DNA from: Mycolicibacterium sp. CBMA 247
Lineage (GTDB): Bacteria > Actinomycetota > Actinomycetes > Mycobacteriales > Mycobacteriaceae
Direction: 5' to 3'
Assembly (NCBI RefSeq): GCF_009729095.1
Contig: NZ_VTGX01000002.1
Span: 744,001 to 808,000 of the forward strand
DNA length: 64,000 bases
Shown here: positions 50,133 to 59,867 of the stretch, piece by piece
Position numbering within the stretch: the stretch's first letter is position 1
Layout of the letters: the number at the start of each line of letters is the position of its first letter
Position numbers and translations under genes: made by a program
The notes under the pieces: model-generated
Told to the model about the DNA's origin: nothing
What the model saw: the letters and a program-made list of their open reading frames with translations, nothing else
Database searches by the model: none

Positions 50133-52322
50133 CTAGACGTCGAACCGGTCGGCGTCCATCACTTTGGTCCAGGCCGCGACGAAGTCCTTGACGAACTTCT
50201 CCTTGGAGTCATCCTCGGCGTACACCTCGGCCAGGGCCCGCAGCTGCGAGTTCGAGCCGAACAGCAGGTCGACCCGGCTGGCGGTCCACTTCTGCGCCCC
50301 GCTGGCCCGATCGGTGCCGACGTAGGTGCCGTCGTCGGCGGACGACGGTGCCCACTTGGTGCCCATATCGGTGAGGTTGACGAAGTAGTCGTTGGTCAGT
50401 CGACCCTTCTTGTCCGTCAGAACCCCGAGGTCCGAGCCACCGTAGTTGGCGCCCAGCACGCGCAGGCCGCCGACCAGCACGGTCATCTCCGGAGCGGACA
50501 GCCCCAGCAGGTTGGCCTTGTCGATCAGCCGGTACTCGGACGGCAGGCTGTCGCCCTTGCCCGCGTAGTTGCGGAAGCCGTCCGACGGGGACTCCAGGTA
50601 GGCGGACGAATCGACGTCGGTCTGCTCCTGGGTGGCGTCGCCGCGACCCGAGGTGAACGGCACCGCGACGTCGAAACCGGCGTCCTTGAGGGCCTTCTCG
50701 ACACCGACCACACCGCCGAGGACCACCAGGTCGGCGAAGGACACGGAGGTGTCCGATGCGGCCTGGATCTCCTCGAGCTTGCGGATCACCGGCGACAGCT
50801 CGTCGGTCTCGTTGGCCTCCCAGCCCAGCTGCGGCTGCAGCCGGATCCGGCCGCCGTTGGCGCCGCCACGCATGTCGCTGGAGCGGAACGACGAAGCCGC
50901 CTTCCACGCGGTGTCCACCAGCTGCTGCACGGTCAGACCCGAATCCGCGATGGCTGCCTTCAGGGTGGCCACGTCGGCATCGCTCAGTGCCTTACCGGCC
51001 GGAATGATGTCCTGCCACAGCCAGGTCTGCTTGGGCACCAGCGGTCCGAGGTAGCGGGTCACCGGACCCATGTCGCGGTGGATGAGCTTGAACCAGGCCT
51101 TGGCGTACTCCTCGGCCAGCTCTTCGGGGTGATCCAGCCAGCGGCGGGTGATCTTCTCGTAGATCGGGTCCATCCGCAGCGACAGGTCGGTGGTCAGCAT
51201 CGACGGGTGGGTCTTGCCGGTGCCCTGGGCCATCGGCACCGAGTTGGCCCAGCCGCCGTCCTTGGGCTTCCACTGGTTGGCGCCGGCGGGGCTCTTGGTC
51301 AGCTCCCACTCGTTGCTGTAGAGGATCTCCAGGAACGAGTTGTCCCACTTGGTGGGGGTGTGGGTCCAGGTGACCTCGATGCCGCTGCTGACGGTGTCGT
51401 TGCCAAGACCGGGGTTGGCCCAGCCGAGGCCCATCTGCTCGAGCGGCGCGGCCTCGGGCTCCGCCCCGTTCTCGATGTCGGTGGCGCCGTGGGTCTTGCC
51501 GAAGGTGTGGCCTCCGACGATCAGTGCGGCCGTCTCGATGTCGTTCATCGCCATCCGGCCGAAGGTCTCGCGGATGTCGATGGCCGCGGCGATCGGATCC
51601 GGATTGCCCTCGGGGCCTTCGGGGTTGACGTAGATGAGGCCCATGTGGCTGGCGGCCAGCGGGTTCTCCAGCTTGGTGCGGTCACTGCCCGAGTAGCGGT
51701 CCTGCGAACCCAGCCACTCGTGCTCGGCGCCCCAGTAGATGTCTTCCTCGGGCTCCCAGTAGTCCGGGCGACCGAAGGCGAAGCCGGCGGTCTTGAAGCC
51801 CATCTGCTCCATTGCCCGGTTGCCCGCGTACACGATGAGGTCGGACCAGGACAGCTTCTTGCCGTACTTCTTCTTGATCGGCCAGAGCAGTCGGCGGGCC
51901 TTGTCCAGACTGACGTTGTCGGGCCAGCTGTTGACCGGGGCGAAGCGCTGCATACCGCGCCCGCCGCCACCGCGGCCGTCCTGCACCCGGTAAGTGCCGG
52001 CGGCATGCCACGACATGCGGATGAAAAGCGGGCCGTAGTGGCCGAAGTCGGCGGGCCACCAGTCCTGCGAATCCGTCAGGAGGGCGTCGAAGTCGCGGGC
52101 CAGCTCATCGACGTCGATGGTCTGGACGGCCTCGCGGTAGTCGTAGCCCTCGTCCATCGGGTCGATGGCGGGGGGATTCTTCTGCAGGACCTTGAGATTC
52201 ACCGCATTGGGCCACCAGTCGCGGTTGCTGCCACCCTCGACGGGAGGCTTGATCCGCATGGGACAACCGCTTTCGGCGGGTTCGGTTTGAGCTTCGCCAA
52301 TGGGGGGGTGGTTTTCGGCCAT
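50133..52322 (-). CDS. katG: Catalase-peroxidase KatG
   Basis: 729 residues from ATG 52322 (AAAGGAT upstream). Bifunctional haem enzyme: distal Arg102, Trp105, His106; adduct residues Trp105-Tyr231-Met257; proximal His272 in GGHTFGK; Ser313 at the isoniazid-relevant S315 position. The second, haem-free half is complete. It removes peroxide and can activate isoniazid. It is downstream of furA with a 35-base gap and is presumably co-regulated with it. Confidence 0.96.
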   Translation of the reverse strand: MAENHPPIGEAQTEPAESGCPMRIKPPVEGGSNRDWWPNAVNLKVLQKNPPAIDPMDEGYDYREAVQTIDVDELARDFDALLTDSQDWWPADFGHYGPLFIRMSWHAAGTYRVQDGRGGGGRGMQRFAPVNSWPDNVSLDKARRLLWPIKKKYGKKLSWSDLIVYAGNRAMEQMGFKTAGFAFGRPDYWEPEEDIYWGAEHEWLGSQDRYSGSDRTKLENPLAASHMGLIYVNPEGPEGNPDPIAAAIDIRETFGRMAMNDIETAALIVGGHTFGKTHGATDIENGAEPEAAPLEQMGLGWANPGLGNDTVSSGIEVTWTHTPTKWDNSFLEILYSNEWELTKSPAGANQWKPKDGGWANSVPMAQGTGKTHPSMLTTDLSLRMDPIYEKITRRWLDHPEELAEEYAKAWFKLIHRDMGPVTRYLGPLVPKQTWLWQDIIPAGKALSDADVATLKAAIADSGLTVQQLVDTAWKAASSFRSSDMRGGANGGRIRLQPQLGWEANETDELSPVIRKLEEIQAASDTSVSFADLVVLGGVVGVEKALKDAGFDVAVPFTSGRGDATQEQTDVDSSAYLESPSDGFRNYAGKGDSLPSEYRLIDKANLLGLSAPEMTVLVGGLRVLGANYGGSDLGVLTDKKGRLTNDYFVNLTDMGTKWAPSSADDGTYVGTDRASGAQKWTASRVDLLFGSNSQLRALAEVYAEDDSKEKFVKDFVAAWTKVMDADRFDV

Positions 52323-52357
52323 GACAAATCCTTTCCGGGGGCTGGCGGGTTAAGGGG

Positions 52358-52789
52358 TTATATGCTTGGAGCAGTGGAACATTCGGGGCATACGCCCCAG
52401 TAGATGACCTCGGCTTCATCGATCTCGAAGCCATGGTCTTCCGACGCGGCCAGGCATGGGGCGGACCCGGCTGCGCAGTTCACGTCGGCAATGGCGCCGC
52501 AGGATCGGCACACGACGTGATGGTGATTGTCACCGACACGTGATTCGTAACGAGCGACCGAGCCGGATGGTTGGATGCGCCGCACCAGGTCTGCTGCGGT
52601 CAGTGCATGCAACGAGTCGTACACGGCTTGGTGGGAGACGTCGGGCAGGTCCGCGCGTACCGCACGGATGATCGTGTCGGTATCGGCGTGTGGATGCGCA
52701 TGGACCGCGTGCAGGACCGCCACTCGGGGGCGGGTCACACGCATGTCGGCCTTTCGCAGCATCTGCTGGAAGTCCGCGGTTGTCGCCAC
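52358..52789 (-). CDS. furA: Fur-family regulator FurA
   Basis: 143 residues from GTG 52789, the start that matches FurA N-termini; a longer frame exists upstream. Winged-helix domain with DVSHQAVYDSLHAL, the metal-binding HHHVVCRSCG motif and a C-terminal CPEC pair. It represses furA-katG and is relieved by peroxide. The conserved AT-rich operator lies just upstream. Confidence 0.94.
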   Translation of the reverse strand: MATTADFQQMLRKADMRVTRPRVAVLHAVHAHPHADTDTIIRAVRADLPDVSHQAVYDSLHALTAADLVRRIQPSGSVARYESRVGDNHHHVVCRSCGAIADVNCAAGSAPCLAASEDHGFEIDEAEVIYWGVCPECSTAPSI

Positions 52790-52806
52790 GAAACGAAGTC
52801 TCGTCG

Positions 52807-52836
52807 CTTTTCTGGAATTAGTCAAGAATCAAATTC
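52807..52836 (-). promoter_or_regulatory. furA promoter/FurA operator
   Basis: On the minus strand the region reads GAATTTGATTCTTGACTAAT followed by TCCAGAAAAG. This closely matches the AT-rich FurA-binding element with TTGACT at -35 known from mycobacterial furA promoters. It starts 18 bases before the furA GTG. Confidence 0.75.
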
Positions 52837-52873
52837 TCGCTGATTCCGGGGCAGTTTTTCGAGGTTGTCCCGG

Positions 52874-54265
52874 CTACAGAAGTTCCAGCCGGCGGGCCAT
52901 ATCGGAGACGAACAAGCCGTCAGGGTCGACCTTGCGGCGCACGGCCAGCCACTCGTCGATGCGCGGGTACATGGCGTGGAAGGTGCGAGCGGTGGTCCGC
53001 GAGTCCTTGGCTGTGTAGAGCCGGCCACCGAATTCCAGTACCCGCCGGTCGAGTTCGGACAGGAACTCGCTCAGGCCGGGTTTGATCTGGAAGTCGACGC
53101 AGACGTTCCAGCCGGGGATCGGGAAGCTCAGCGGCGCCTGGTTGCCCGGGCCGAACAGCTTGAACACGTTGAGGAATGAGTAGTGTCCTGAGTGCTGGAT
53201 GTCGATCATGATGCGCTTGAACTCGTCGACGGCCTCGGTGGGCACCACGAACTGGTACTGGCTGAATCCCACCGAACCGTAGGCCCGGTTCCATTCCCCG
53301 ACCATGTCCAGCGGGTGATAGAACTGCGTCAGGTTCTGCGCCTTGCCCCGATAGGACTTGCCCATCCGGTACCAAACCTCGGTCATCGCGCCGAAGATGA
53401 GCTTGTTGCCCAGGCCGTTGGGGAAGACGTCCGGCGTCGTGAAGTACTGCGGCGCATCGAATTTCAGCGGATCACCCTGCAGTTTGGCGGGCAGTTGGTC
53501 CAGTTTCGCCAGGGAACCTCGGGAGATGACGGCGCGGCCCAGCTTGGGTGGGGCGCTGATCGCGTCGAACCAGGCCGACGAATACGTGTAATTGTCCTCG
53601 GTGCCGTCGCTGTGGAACTCGATGGTCTCGTCAAGGCTGTGGGTGACATCGCCGTCGGCGATGAAATACGCAGTCTCCGTTGGGGTCATCTCGATGGTGG
53701 CCCGCAGCACGATGCCGGTCAGGCCGTTACCGCCGACCGTTGCCCAGAACAGTGCGGTGTCATCGTCCGAGCCGCCCGACGGCGTCAGGTGACGGATCTC
53801 GCCGTTGGCGGTGAGCAGCTCGATCGAGCGCACGTGATTGCCGAAACTGCCTGTGCTGTGGTGGTTCTTGCCGTGAATGTCGCAGCCGATGGCGCCGCCG
53901 ATGGTCACCTGCCGGGTGCCCGGCAGCACCGGTACCCACAACCCGTGGGGCAGTGCGGCCCGCATCAGCTGGTCGAGGTTCACCCCGCCGTCCACATCAA
54001 CCAGCCTGGAGCCGGCATCGATCGAGTGGATCTGGTTCAGCGCCGACATGTCGATGACGAGTCCGCCGCCGTTCTGCGCGTTGTCGCCGTAGGAACGGCC
54101 CAGACCGCGGGCGATGACACCCCGGCCCTTCTGCTCGGCGGCCCGCGTGACGGCCTTGACGATGACCTCGGGATCGCTGGTTGAGAGCACCTGTGCCACG
54201 GTCGGTGCGGTCCGGCCCCAGCCTGTCAGGCGCTTGGGAGTGGTCGGCAAATCGTTAGTCGACAT
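52874..54265 (-). CDS. dprE1: Decaprenylphosphoryl-ribose oxidase DprE1
   Basis: 463 residues from ATG 54265. FAD-dependent (VAO-type) oxidase making the 2-keto intermediate in DPA synthesis. FAD motif GRSYGDNAQ (57-65), HGKNHHSTG near 131-139 and Cys389 in [11 protein letters not shown], the residue attacked by benzothiazinones, are intact. Its partner dprE2 is 2.9 kb away behind furA-katG. It follows the GtrA gene by 38 bases. Confidence 0.95.
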   Translation of the reverse strand: MSTNDLPTTPKRLTGWGRTAPTVAQVLSTSDPEVIVKAVTRAAEQKGRGVIARGLGRSYGDNAQNGGGLVIDMSALNQIHSIDAGSRLVDVDGGVNLDQLMRAALPHGLWVPVLPGTRQVTIGGAIGCDIHGKNHHSTGSFGNHVRSIELLTANGEIRHLTPSGGSDDDTALFWATVGGNGLTGIVLRATIEMTPTETAYFIADGDVTHSLDETIEFHSDGTEDNYTYSSAWFDAISAPPKLGRAVISRGSLAKLDQLPAKLQGDPLKFDAPQYFTTPDVFPNGLGNKLIFGAMTEVWYRMGKSYRGKAQNLTQFYHPLDMVGEWNRAYGSVGFSQYQFVVPTEAVDEFKRIMIDIQHSGHYSFLNVFKLFGPGNQAPLSFPIPGWNVCVDFQIKPGLSEFLSELDRRVLEFGGRLYTAKDSRTTARTFHAMYPRIDEWLAVRRKVDPDGLFVSDMARRLELL

Positions 54266-54303
54266 CGCTAAGGAGAGTACCCGGCAGCGGCCGGCGCGGG
54301 ACC

Positions 54304-54720
54304 TCAGTGCAGCTTGAAGATCACCGCGCGCTGCACGATGAAATTGATCACCGTCGCGGTGCCCTGGGCGATGACGAACGCGACGGGCATGCGCCAGGGC
54401 CCTTCGGCGAGGCAAATCAGAAAGATGTGGTTGATCCCGACCTGGACGACGAATGTGACCAGGTAGAGCGCCCACACCGCGATGAACCGGGCGCTGCTCG
54501 GCGGTGCCTGGAATGTCCAGCGCCGGTTGATCAGGTAGGCCGTGGTGGTCCCGGCGATGAAGCTGAGGGCTTTGGCGAGGTCTATCTGCACGCCGAAGGC
54601 CGCGTGCAGGATGTAGTACAGCCCGTAGTCCACGATCGCCGACAATCCGCCGGTCACGATGAACCGGAATGCCTGGGTCGTGAGGCTCAGGCGCGGGGGC
54701 GCTGGTGCGGTATCTGCCAC
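54304..54720 (-). CDS. GtrA-family membrane protein (Rv3789-like)
   Basis: 138 residues from GTG 54720, four predicted helices with the Gtr[20 protein letters not shown] opening. M. tuberculosis Rv3789 sits at the same place before dprE1 and has been proposed either to flip DPA or to anchor AftA. The sequence does not decide between them. Confidence 0.85.
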   Translation of the reverse strand: MADTAPAPPRLSLTTQAFRFIVTGGLSAIVDYGLYYILHAAFGVQIDLAKALSFIAGTTTAYLINRRWTFQAPPSSARFIAVWALYLVTFVVQVGINHIFLICLAEGPWRMPVAFVIAQGTATVINFIVQRAVIFKLH

Positions 54721-54753
54721 TCGGGAAGCTTAGCGAGGGCCTACGGTGCACTC

Positions 54754-55380
54754 GTGCTGCAGTTGGTGCTCAACTACGTCGGTATCGCCGTGTTCGCGTC
54801 CTCGGGGGCGATGGTGGCGATACGCAAAGGTTTCGACCTCTTCGGCATCGCCGCGCTGGGGGTGATGACCGGAGTGAGCGGTGGCGTCGTGCGTGACCTG
54901 TTCCTGAACATCAGCCCGCCCGCCTCGATCCAGCACTGGCCCAACATCACCGTCGCGGTGATCGCCACCGGCGTGGCGACCCTGACAGCCCCGATTTTCA
55001 TCAGGATGAACCGCATAGTGCTCACCCTGGACGCCGTCGGCATGGGCTTCTTCGCCACCTCGGGTGCGGCGTTCGCCGTAGACCATGGGGCCAGCTGGTT
55101 CGCGGCGGTGCTGATCGGCCTGACCACCGCGATCGGTGGCGGCATCATCCGTGATGTCCTCTGCGGCGAGATTCCGATGCTGATGAGACCCGACGACCTG
55201 TACGCGATTCCGGCGATGCTCGGCGCGACGACCTATGCCGTCATCGACTACCTCGGCTCGCAATGGATCGGTCTGGTCATCGGGACGGTACTGGCCACGG
55301 TGCTGAGGCTGGCCGGCCTGCTGTTCCATTGGCGGCTGCCCACCGGGCCGCCGGACCTGATCGTGAGTGAGGGTCACTAG
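54754..55380 (+). CDS. TRIC/UPF0126 (YadS) family membrane channel
   Basis: 208 residues from GTG 54754. The twice-repeated GxxG motif ([16 protein letters not shown] and [14 protein letters not shown]) with seven predicted helices is typical of prokaryotic TRIC cation channels. The family occurs widely in bacteria. It is divergent from the GtrA gene by 33 bases, and its stop shares CTAG with the convergent MocR remnant. Confidence 0.85.
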   Translation: MLQLVLNYVGIAVFASSGAMVAIRKGFDLFGIAALGVMTGVSGGVVRDLFLNISPPASIQHWPNITVAVIATGVATLTAPIFIRMNRIVLTLDAVGMGFFATSGAAFAVDHGASWFAAVLIGLTTAIGGGIIRDVLCGEIPMLMRPDDLYAIPAMLGATTYAVIDYLGSQWIGLVIGTVLATVLRLAGLLFHWRLPTGPPDLIVSEGH

Positions 55381-55550
55381 CGCAACGTGACCGCCAGAAC
55401 CCGGCACAGCGCGTCGACCGCAGGCCCGAACGCGTGCTCGGCGGGGGCGCCGAAGCCGATGATCACGCCGTCGGGGTCGGGAATCTCAGGCCCGGCCGAG
55501 GGGTGACGCATGAGCGACAGCCCGTTCAGTGAAGGCGCTTCCGCCTCGGC
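55377..55550 (-). pseudogene. C-terminal remnant of a MocR/GntR aminotransferase-like regulator
   Basis: Only the last 55 or so residues have a recognisable match: LSLMRHP...DPDGVIIGFGAPAEHAFGPAVDALCRVL resembles the C-terminus of MocR/PdxR-type regulators. No winged-helix or aminotransferase core precedes it, only a non-homologous short frame. It looks like the end of a deleted gene left behind when the neighbourhood was rearranged. Confidence 0.5.
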
Positions 55551-56159
55551 GCTGACCCCGCACGGCGGCTCAAAAGGGCCACCGGCCACCCTTCGGGGTG
55601 TGATGTCAGTCACGATTCGGAATATCGGCAACGGAGCTGTCGAATCAAACACCGGCTGTTCAGTTAATCCGGGCGTTTGGCTGCGCGTAAAGGAATGTTT
55701 ACAGAGCAAGCGCAAACCCGGGGTGGTTGGCGGTCCGGTCCGCGATATTGACGACGGCGGCGGCAACGTTTCCGCTCAGCGTGATTGCCTGGCCCACCCC
55801 CTGCCAAAAGGGTAAAACTCCTGTTCCAACCCCCTTCAGGGGTCTCTCTCCGGAGCCTCGTCGTTGGTTGCGGGCGGCCGTCGCGCCGAGCGCTCACAGG
55901 CAACGACCAGTGATCGTGTTACATCCGCGAGATTCGGCCCAGCAAACATTGCGCCAAGGTTTGCCTGCGCGATGGGCTGAATCTGTTGGCGTTGCCGCCC
56001 GGGAGTCGCCCGGTTACGTTTCCTCCTGCCAATCATGAGCACGGCATGAGAGCCGGATGTGACGTTCCTAATCGGGCGGCAGATCGCGGATTGATCTCTG
56101 GGGTGGGGACCCTGGTTGGTGAAGAACGAAATCGGATCACCGACATAGCTAGGGAGAAC
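55551..56159 (+). other. Long gene-free leader of the porin gene
   Basis: 609 bases with no supported coding sequence. It includes a CCCCTTCAGGGG hairpin near 55830 and AT-richer patches near 55615-55700, 55800 and 55940. No certain promoter is seen. M. smegmatis mspA is known for distant promoters and a long untranslated leader, so this may be the same arrangement. Confidence 0.55.
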
Positions 56160-56807
56160 ATGAAGGCATTCAGTCGGGTGCTGGTCGCGATGGTTACCGC
56201 ATTAGCCGGTGCCTTCGCGGCGCTCTTTATCGGCACAGGCACTTCTCATGCAGGTCTGGACAATGAACTGAGCCTGCTTGATGGTCAGGATCGGACCCTG
56301 ACCGTTCAGCAGTGGGACACCTTCCTCAACGGTGTGTTCCCGCTGGACCGCAACCGGCTGACCCGTGAGTGGTTCCATTCCGGTCGCGCCAAGTACACGG
56401 TGGCGGGCCCGGGTGCCGCAGATTTCGCGGGCACCTTGGAGCTGGGTTACCAGATCGGCTTCCCCTGGTCACTCGGTGTCGGGATCAACTTCTCCTACAC
56501 CACCCCCAACATCCTGATCGACGATGGCAATATCACCGCCCCGCCCTTCGGCCTGAACTCGGTGATCACCCCGAACCTGTTCCCGGGTGTGTCGATCAGC
56601 GCTGACCTGGGCAACGGCCCGGGCATCCAGGAAGTGGCGACCTTCTCGGTGGACGTCAAGGGTCCCGCCGGCGGTGTGGCAGTGTCCAACGCCCACGGCA
56701 CCGTGACCGGCGCGGCAGGCGGTGTGCTGCTGCGTCCGTTCGCCCGCCTGATCGCCTCGACCGGTGACAGCGTCACCACCTACGGCGAACCCTGGAACAT
56801 GAACTAG
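56160..56807 (+). CDS. mspA: MspA-family outer-membrane porin
   Basis: 215 residues from ATG 56160 (AGGGAGAA upstream): a 31-residue signal ending TSHA and a mature part of 184 residues starting GLDNELS, exactly the MspA length. By memory the mature sequence is nearly identical to MspA of M. smegmatis. It forms an octameric goblet channel for hydrophilic nutrients. In the constriction Asp90 and Asp91 are kept, but position 93 is Asn rather than Asp. Positions 136-139 read KGPA rather than the charged-loop SGAE. Which of MspA-D it corresponds to cannot be told. Confidence 0.93.
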   Translation: MKAFSRVLVAMVTALAGAFAALFIGTGTSHAGLDNELSLLDGQDRTLTVQQWDTFLNGVFPLDRNRLTREWFHSGRAKYTVAGPGAADFAGTLELGYQIGFPWSLGVGINFSYTTPNILIDDGNITAPPFGLNSVITPNLFPGVSISADLGNGPGIQEVATFSVDVKGPAGGVAVSNAHGTVTGAAGGVLLRPFARLIASTGDSVTTYGEPWNMN

Positions 56808-56821
56808 TCGGTTCCACCCAG

Positions 56822-56863
56822 TCGGCGCGTCCTGCTTCTCCTCAACGGAGCAGGACGCGCCGA
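56822..56863 (+). terminator. Porin gene terminator
   Basis: A perfect 15-base stem (TCGGCGCGTCCTGCT with AGCAGGACGCGCCGA) closes a 12-base loop, 15 bases past the porin stop. It is followed by TTGTCAT. Confidence 0.85.
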
Positions 56864-56891
56864 TTGTCATATCGGCGGTTAGGGTGGCCTC

Positions 56892-57311
56892 ATGACGCCG
56901 CAGGGCCCTGTTTCGGTGCTGGGGGAGGACGAGTGCTGGCAGCTGTTGTCCAGCGTGACCCTGGGCCGCCTGGTCTCGACGATCGGCACGAGGCTCGAGA
57001 TCTTCCCGGTCAACTTCGTCGTCCAGCACCGCACCGTGTTGTTCCGGACCGCGGAGGGCACCAAGTTGGTCAGCGCCCTGTTCAACGACCGCGTGCTGTT
57101 CGAAGCCGACGATCACACGGTTGTCGGCGGCTGGAGCGTGATCGTGCGGGGTACACCGCAACTCCTTGAGACACCGGCCGAGATCGCCGAGGCCGAGAAC
57201 GCCCAACTGCTGTCATGGATCGGCACCCCGAAACGGCGCTACGTGCGCATCCAGCCCAAGGAGATCTCCGGGCGCACGTTCGTGTTCGGTTCCGCGCCGG
57301 GGGACGTGTAG
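56892..57311 (+). CDS. PPOX-class flavin-dependent protein
   Basis: 139 residues from ATG 56892. Split-barrel pyridoxamine-5'-phosphate oxidase-like fold; LGRLVSTIG...IFPVNFVV and LFRTAEGTKL are the typical FMN or F420 binding strands. The reaction is unknown. It follows the porin terminator, so it has its own promoter. It is convergent with wzm (4 bases apart). Confidence 0.8.
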   Translation: MTPQGPVSVLGEDECWQLLSSVTLGRLVSTIGTRLEIFPVNFVVQHRTVLFRTAEGTKLVSALFNDRVLFEADDHTVVGGWSVIVRGTPQLLETPAEIAEAENAQLLSWIGTPKRRYVRIQPKEISGRTFVFGSAPGDV

Positions 57312-57315
57312 CGGG

Positions 57316-58146
57316 TCAGACCCAGTAGGGGACGCGAGCGCGGTACTGGCGCATGGCGATCGCCGCGAAGCCCCAGCCGATCGCTGTGAGGGCCAGTACC
57401 ACCACCCAGTGCCGCACTTCCTGATCGGCTCCCAACAGCGGGGCCCGCACGATGTCGAGGTAGTGCAGCAGCGGGTTGAGCTCGACGATCTTGGCCCACG
57501 ATCCGGCGCCCTGGTGCCGCAGCGTGGACTCGTTCCAGATGATCGGGGTCATGAAGAACAGCAGCTGCACCACTGAGGCCAGCAGCGGGCCGATGTCGCG
57601 GTAGCGGGTGGCCAGGATGCCGAAACAGATCGACACCCATACGCAGTTCAGCACGATCAGCCCGAGCGCCGGGATGACCGCCAGGTCGGTCCACTTCCAT
57701 GGTTTCGGATAGACCATCGCGATGATCACGAAGATCACGATGTTGTGGCCGAACAGGATCAACTGCCGCCACACCAACCGGTAGACGTGGACCGACAAGG
57801 GGGTCGGAAGTTGTTTGATCAGGCCCTCGTTGGCGATGAACACGTCTGCGCCTTCGAGGATCGAGGCGTTGATCAGGTTCCAGATGATCAGGCCGAGCGT
57901 GACGTACGGCAGGTGCTCGGACAGCTCGAGGTGGAACAGCTTGGAGTACAGCGCACCCATGGCCACCGCGGTGGTGCCGGTGGCGATGGTGATCCAGAAC
58001 GGGCCCAGCACACTGCGCCGGTAGCGCTGCTTGATGTCCTGCCAGCCCAGGTGCAGCCACAGTTCGCGTTTGCTGAAGCCTTCGGAGAGATCGCGCCATG
58101 CCCGGGTCATCGTCTTGGACTCGGACGCCGCGTCGGTGAACGTCAT
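57316..58146 (-). CDS. wzm: Galactan ABC exporter permease Wzm (Rv3783-like)
   Basis: 276 residues from ATG 58146, ABC-2 membrane subunit with six helices. It works with Wzt to move lipid-linked galactan across the membrane. The start overlaps glfT1 by 4 bases (ATGA), in the operon order wzt-glfT1-wzm. Confidence 0.92.
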   Translation of the reverse strand: MTFTDAASESKTMTRAWRDLSEGFSKRELWLHLGWQDIKQRYRRSVLGPFWITIATGTTAVAMGALYSKLFHLELSEHLPYVTLGLIIWNLINASILEGADVFIANEGLIKQLPTPLSVHVYRLVWRQLILFGHNIVIFVIIAMVYPKPWKWTDLAVIPALGLIVLNCVWVSICFGILATRYRDIGPLLASVVQLLFFMTPIIWNESTLRHQGAGSWAKIVELNPLLHYLDIVRAPLLGADQEVRHWVVVLALTAIGWGFAAIAMRQYRARVPYWV

Positions 58147-59072
58147 CGTTTGTATTTCCCGTCGCTTCGCTCGCCCCGGAAGAACCTTTCTCCTCTGCCC
58201 AACCGCCGCAGGCGAATCCATTCGCGCAGACCCGCGGGGTCGCGGCGTGACACCAGAAAGTACCAGCCGAACCGCACCCACTCCTGGGGCACCAGTTTGC
58301 GCAACCCCGGCTGGGACAGCAGGTAGCCACGGTTGCGGTAGGTAAAGAACCGTTTGATCTCGTCGTCGGGGTACTGGGTGTGCATCCGGCCACCGAGGAT
58401 CGGCTTGAACTCGTCGGTGCCGCATGGGTGTAGATAGCTTGCGGTCAAACAGGTTCCGAACGGCAGGCCGGAGCGGACCAGCCGCCGGTGCAGCTCGACC
58501 TCGTCGCCGCGCACGAACAGGCGCAGATCCGGAACGCCGACGGACTCCACCGTGGCGGCCCGGAACAGGGCACCGTTGAACAGCGACGCGATACCGGGCA
58601 GCAGGTCACCCTCACTCTCGGTGCGCAATTCGCTGACCAGTCGCCGCCACACCAGTCCGCGGCGAAGCGGGAATGCCAGCCGCTGCGGATCGTCGAGGTT
58701 GCACACCATGGGGGACACCTCGGCCAGGGTGTACTGCTCGGCGCAGGCCAGCAGGGTGGACAGCACGGTGTCGTCAGCGGGTCGGCCGTCATCGTCGGCC
58801 AGCCAGATCCAGTCAGCTCCCTGGGCCAGGGCGTGCAGCATGCCCAACGCGAAACCGCCTGCACCGCCGAGATTTCGGCGTGATCCGAGGTAGGTCGACG
58901 GCACCGGCTGGCCGAGGACCAGGTCGCGTACATCCTCGTCGTCGTCGTTGTCGACCACGATCAGGTGATCGGGTTTGCGGTCCTGGTTCACCACCGCGGC
59001 CAGCGACGTGGCAAGCAGTTCGCGACGCCGGTGGGTGACGATCACCGCACAGACAATCTCCTCAGGCCTCAC
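58143..59072 (-). CDS. glfT1: Galactofuranosyltransferase GlfT1
   Basis: 309 residues from GTG 59072, overlapping wzt by 11 bases. GT-A glycosyltransferase: VVTHRR-type N-terminus (VIVTHRR), DADD-like WLADDDGRP metal site (about residue 92-100), and RGDEVELHRR near 212. It transfers the first two Galf residues onto decaprenyl-PP-GlcNAc-Rha. Confidence 0.93.
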   Translation of the reverse strand: MRPEEIVCAVIVTHRRRELLATSLAAVVNQDRKPDHLIVVDNDDDEDVRDLVLGQPVPSTYLGSRRNLGGAGGFALGMLHALAQGADWIWLADDDGRPADDTVLSTLLACAEQYTLAEVSPMVCNLDDPQRLAFPLRRGLVWRRLVSELRTESEGDLLPGIASLFNGALFRAATVESVGVPDLRLFVRGDEVELHRRLVRSGLPFGTCLTASYLHPCGTDEFKPILGGRMHTQYPDDEIKRFFTYRNRGYLLSQPGLRKLVPQEWVRFGWYFLVSRRDPAGLREWIRLRRLGRGERFFRGERSDGKYKR

Positions 59073-59859
59073 GAGCTGTTTCCTCCAACACCTCGCGCAC
59101 ATGGCGCGCAGCGTCCTCGCCCTCGTAGGCCCGCACGACGTCCTCGATCCCGCCGGCCATCTTGATGGTGCCGTGGTCGATCCACATCGCGGTTTTGCAC
59201 AGCCGGGCCAGGAATTCGTTGGAATGGCTTGCGAATACCAGGATTCCGGACCGCTCGACCAGACTTTGCAGTCGTGCCTGCGCCTTCTTGAGGAATTCCG
59301 CGTCGACGGCGCCGATGCCCTCGTCGAGCAGCAGGATCTCGGGGTCGATGCTGGTTACGACACCCATCGCCAGGCGCACCCGCATACCGGTGGAGTAGGT
59401 GCGCAATGGCATCGACAGGTACTCGCCGAGCTCGGTGAACTCGGCGATCTCGTCGACCTTGGCCAGCATCTGCTTGCGGGTCTGTCCGAGGAACAGCCCG
59501 CGGATGATGATGTTCTCGAACCCTGAGATCTCGGGGTCCATCCCGACGCCGAGGTCGAACACCGGGGCCACCCGGCCGCTCACCGTGGCCGAGCCCCGGG
59601 TCGGCTCGTAGATACCCGAAAGTAGGCGCAGCAGTGTGGATTTACCCGCACCGTTGTGGCCGACCAGGCCGACCCGGTCGCCCATCTTCAGTGACAGGGT
59701 GATGTCGCGCAGCGCTTCGATGACGACGACGTTGGACTCGTTGCGCCCGATGGCGCCGCCGGCCTTGCCGAGGAATGCCTTCTTCAGCGAGCGTGTCTTG
59801 GCGTCGAAGATGGGGAACTCCACCCATGCTTCGCGCGTCGAGATGTACGGATCAGACAA
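59062..59859 (-). CDS. wzt: Galactan ABC exporter ATPase Wzt (Rv3781-like)
   Basis: 265 residues from TTG 59859, 8 bases after bpa. Walker A GHNGAGKST, signature YSTGMRVRL and Walker B ILLLDEGIGAVD are complete. It powers export with Wzm. No separate carbohydrate-binding domain is present, unlike Wzt of some O-antigen systems. The start is less certain than the rest. Confidence 0.92.
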   Translation of the reverse strand: MSDPYISTREAWVEFPIFDAKTRSLKKAFLGKAGGAIGRNESNVVVIEALRDITLSLKMGDRVGLVGHNGAGKSTLLRLLSGIYEPTRGSATVSGRVAPVFDLGVGMDPEISGFENIIIRGLFLGQTRKQMLAKVDEIAEFTELGEYLSMPLRTYSTGMRVRLAMGVVTSIDPEILLLDEGIGAVDAEFLKKAQARLQSLVERSGILVFASHSNEFLARLCKTAMWIDHGTIKMAGGIEDVVRAYEGEDAARHVREVLEETAREA

Positions 59860-59867
59860 CAGCCGAC

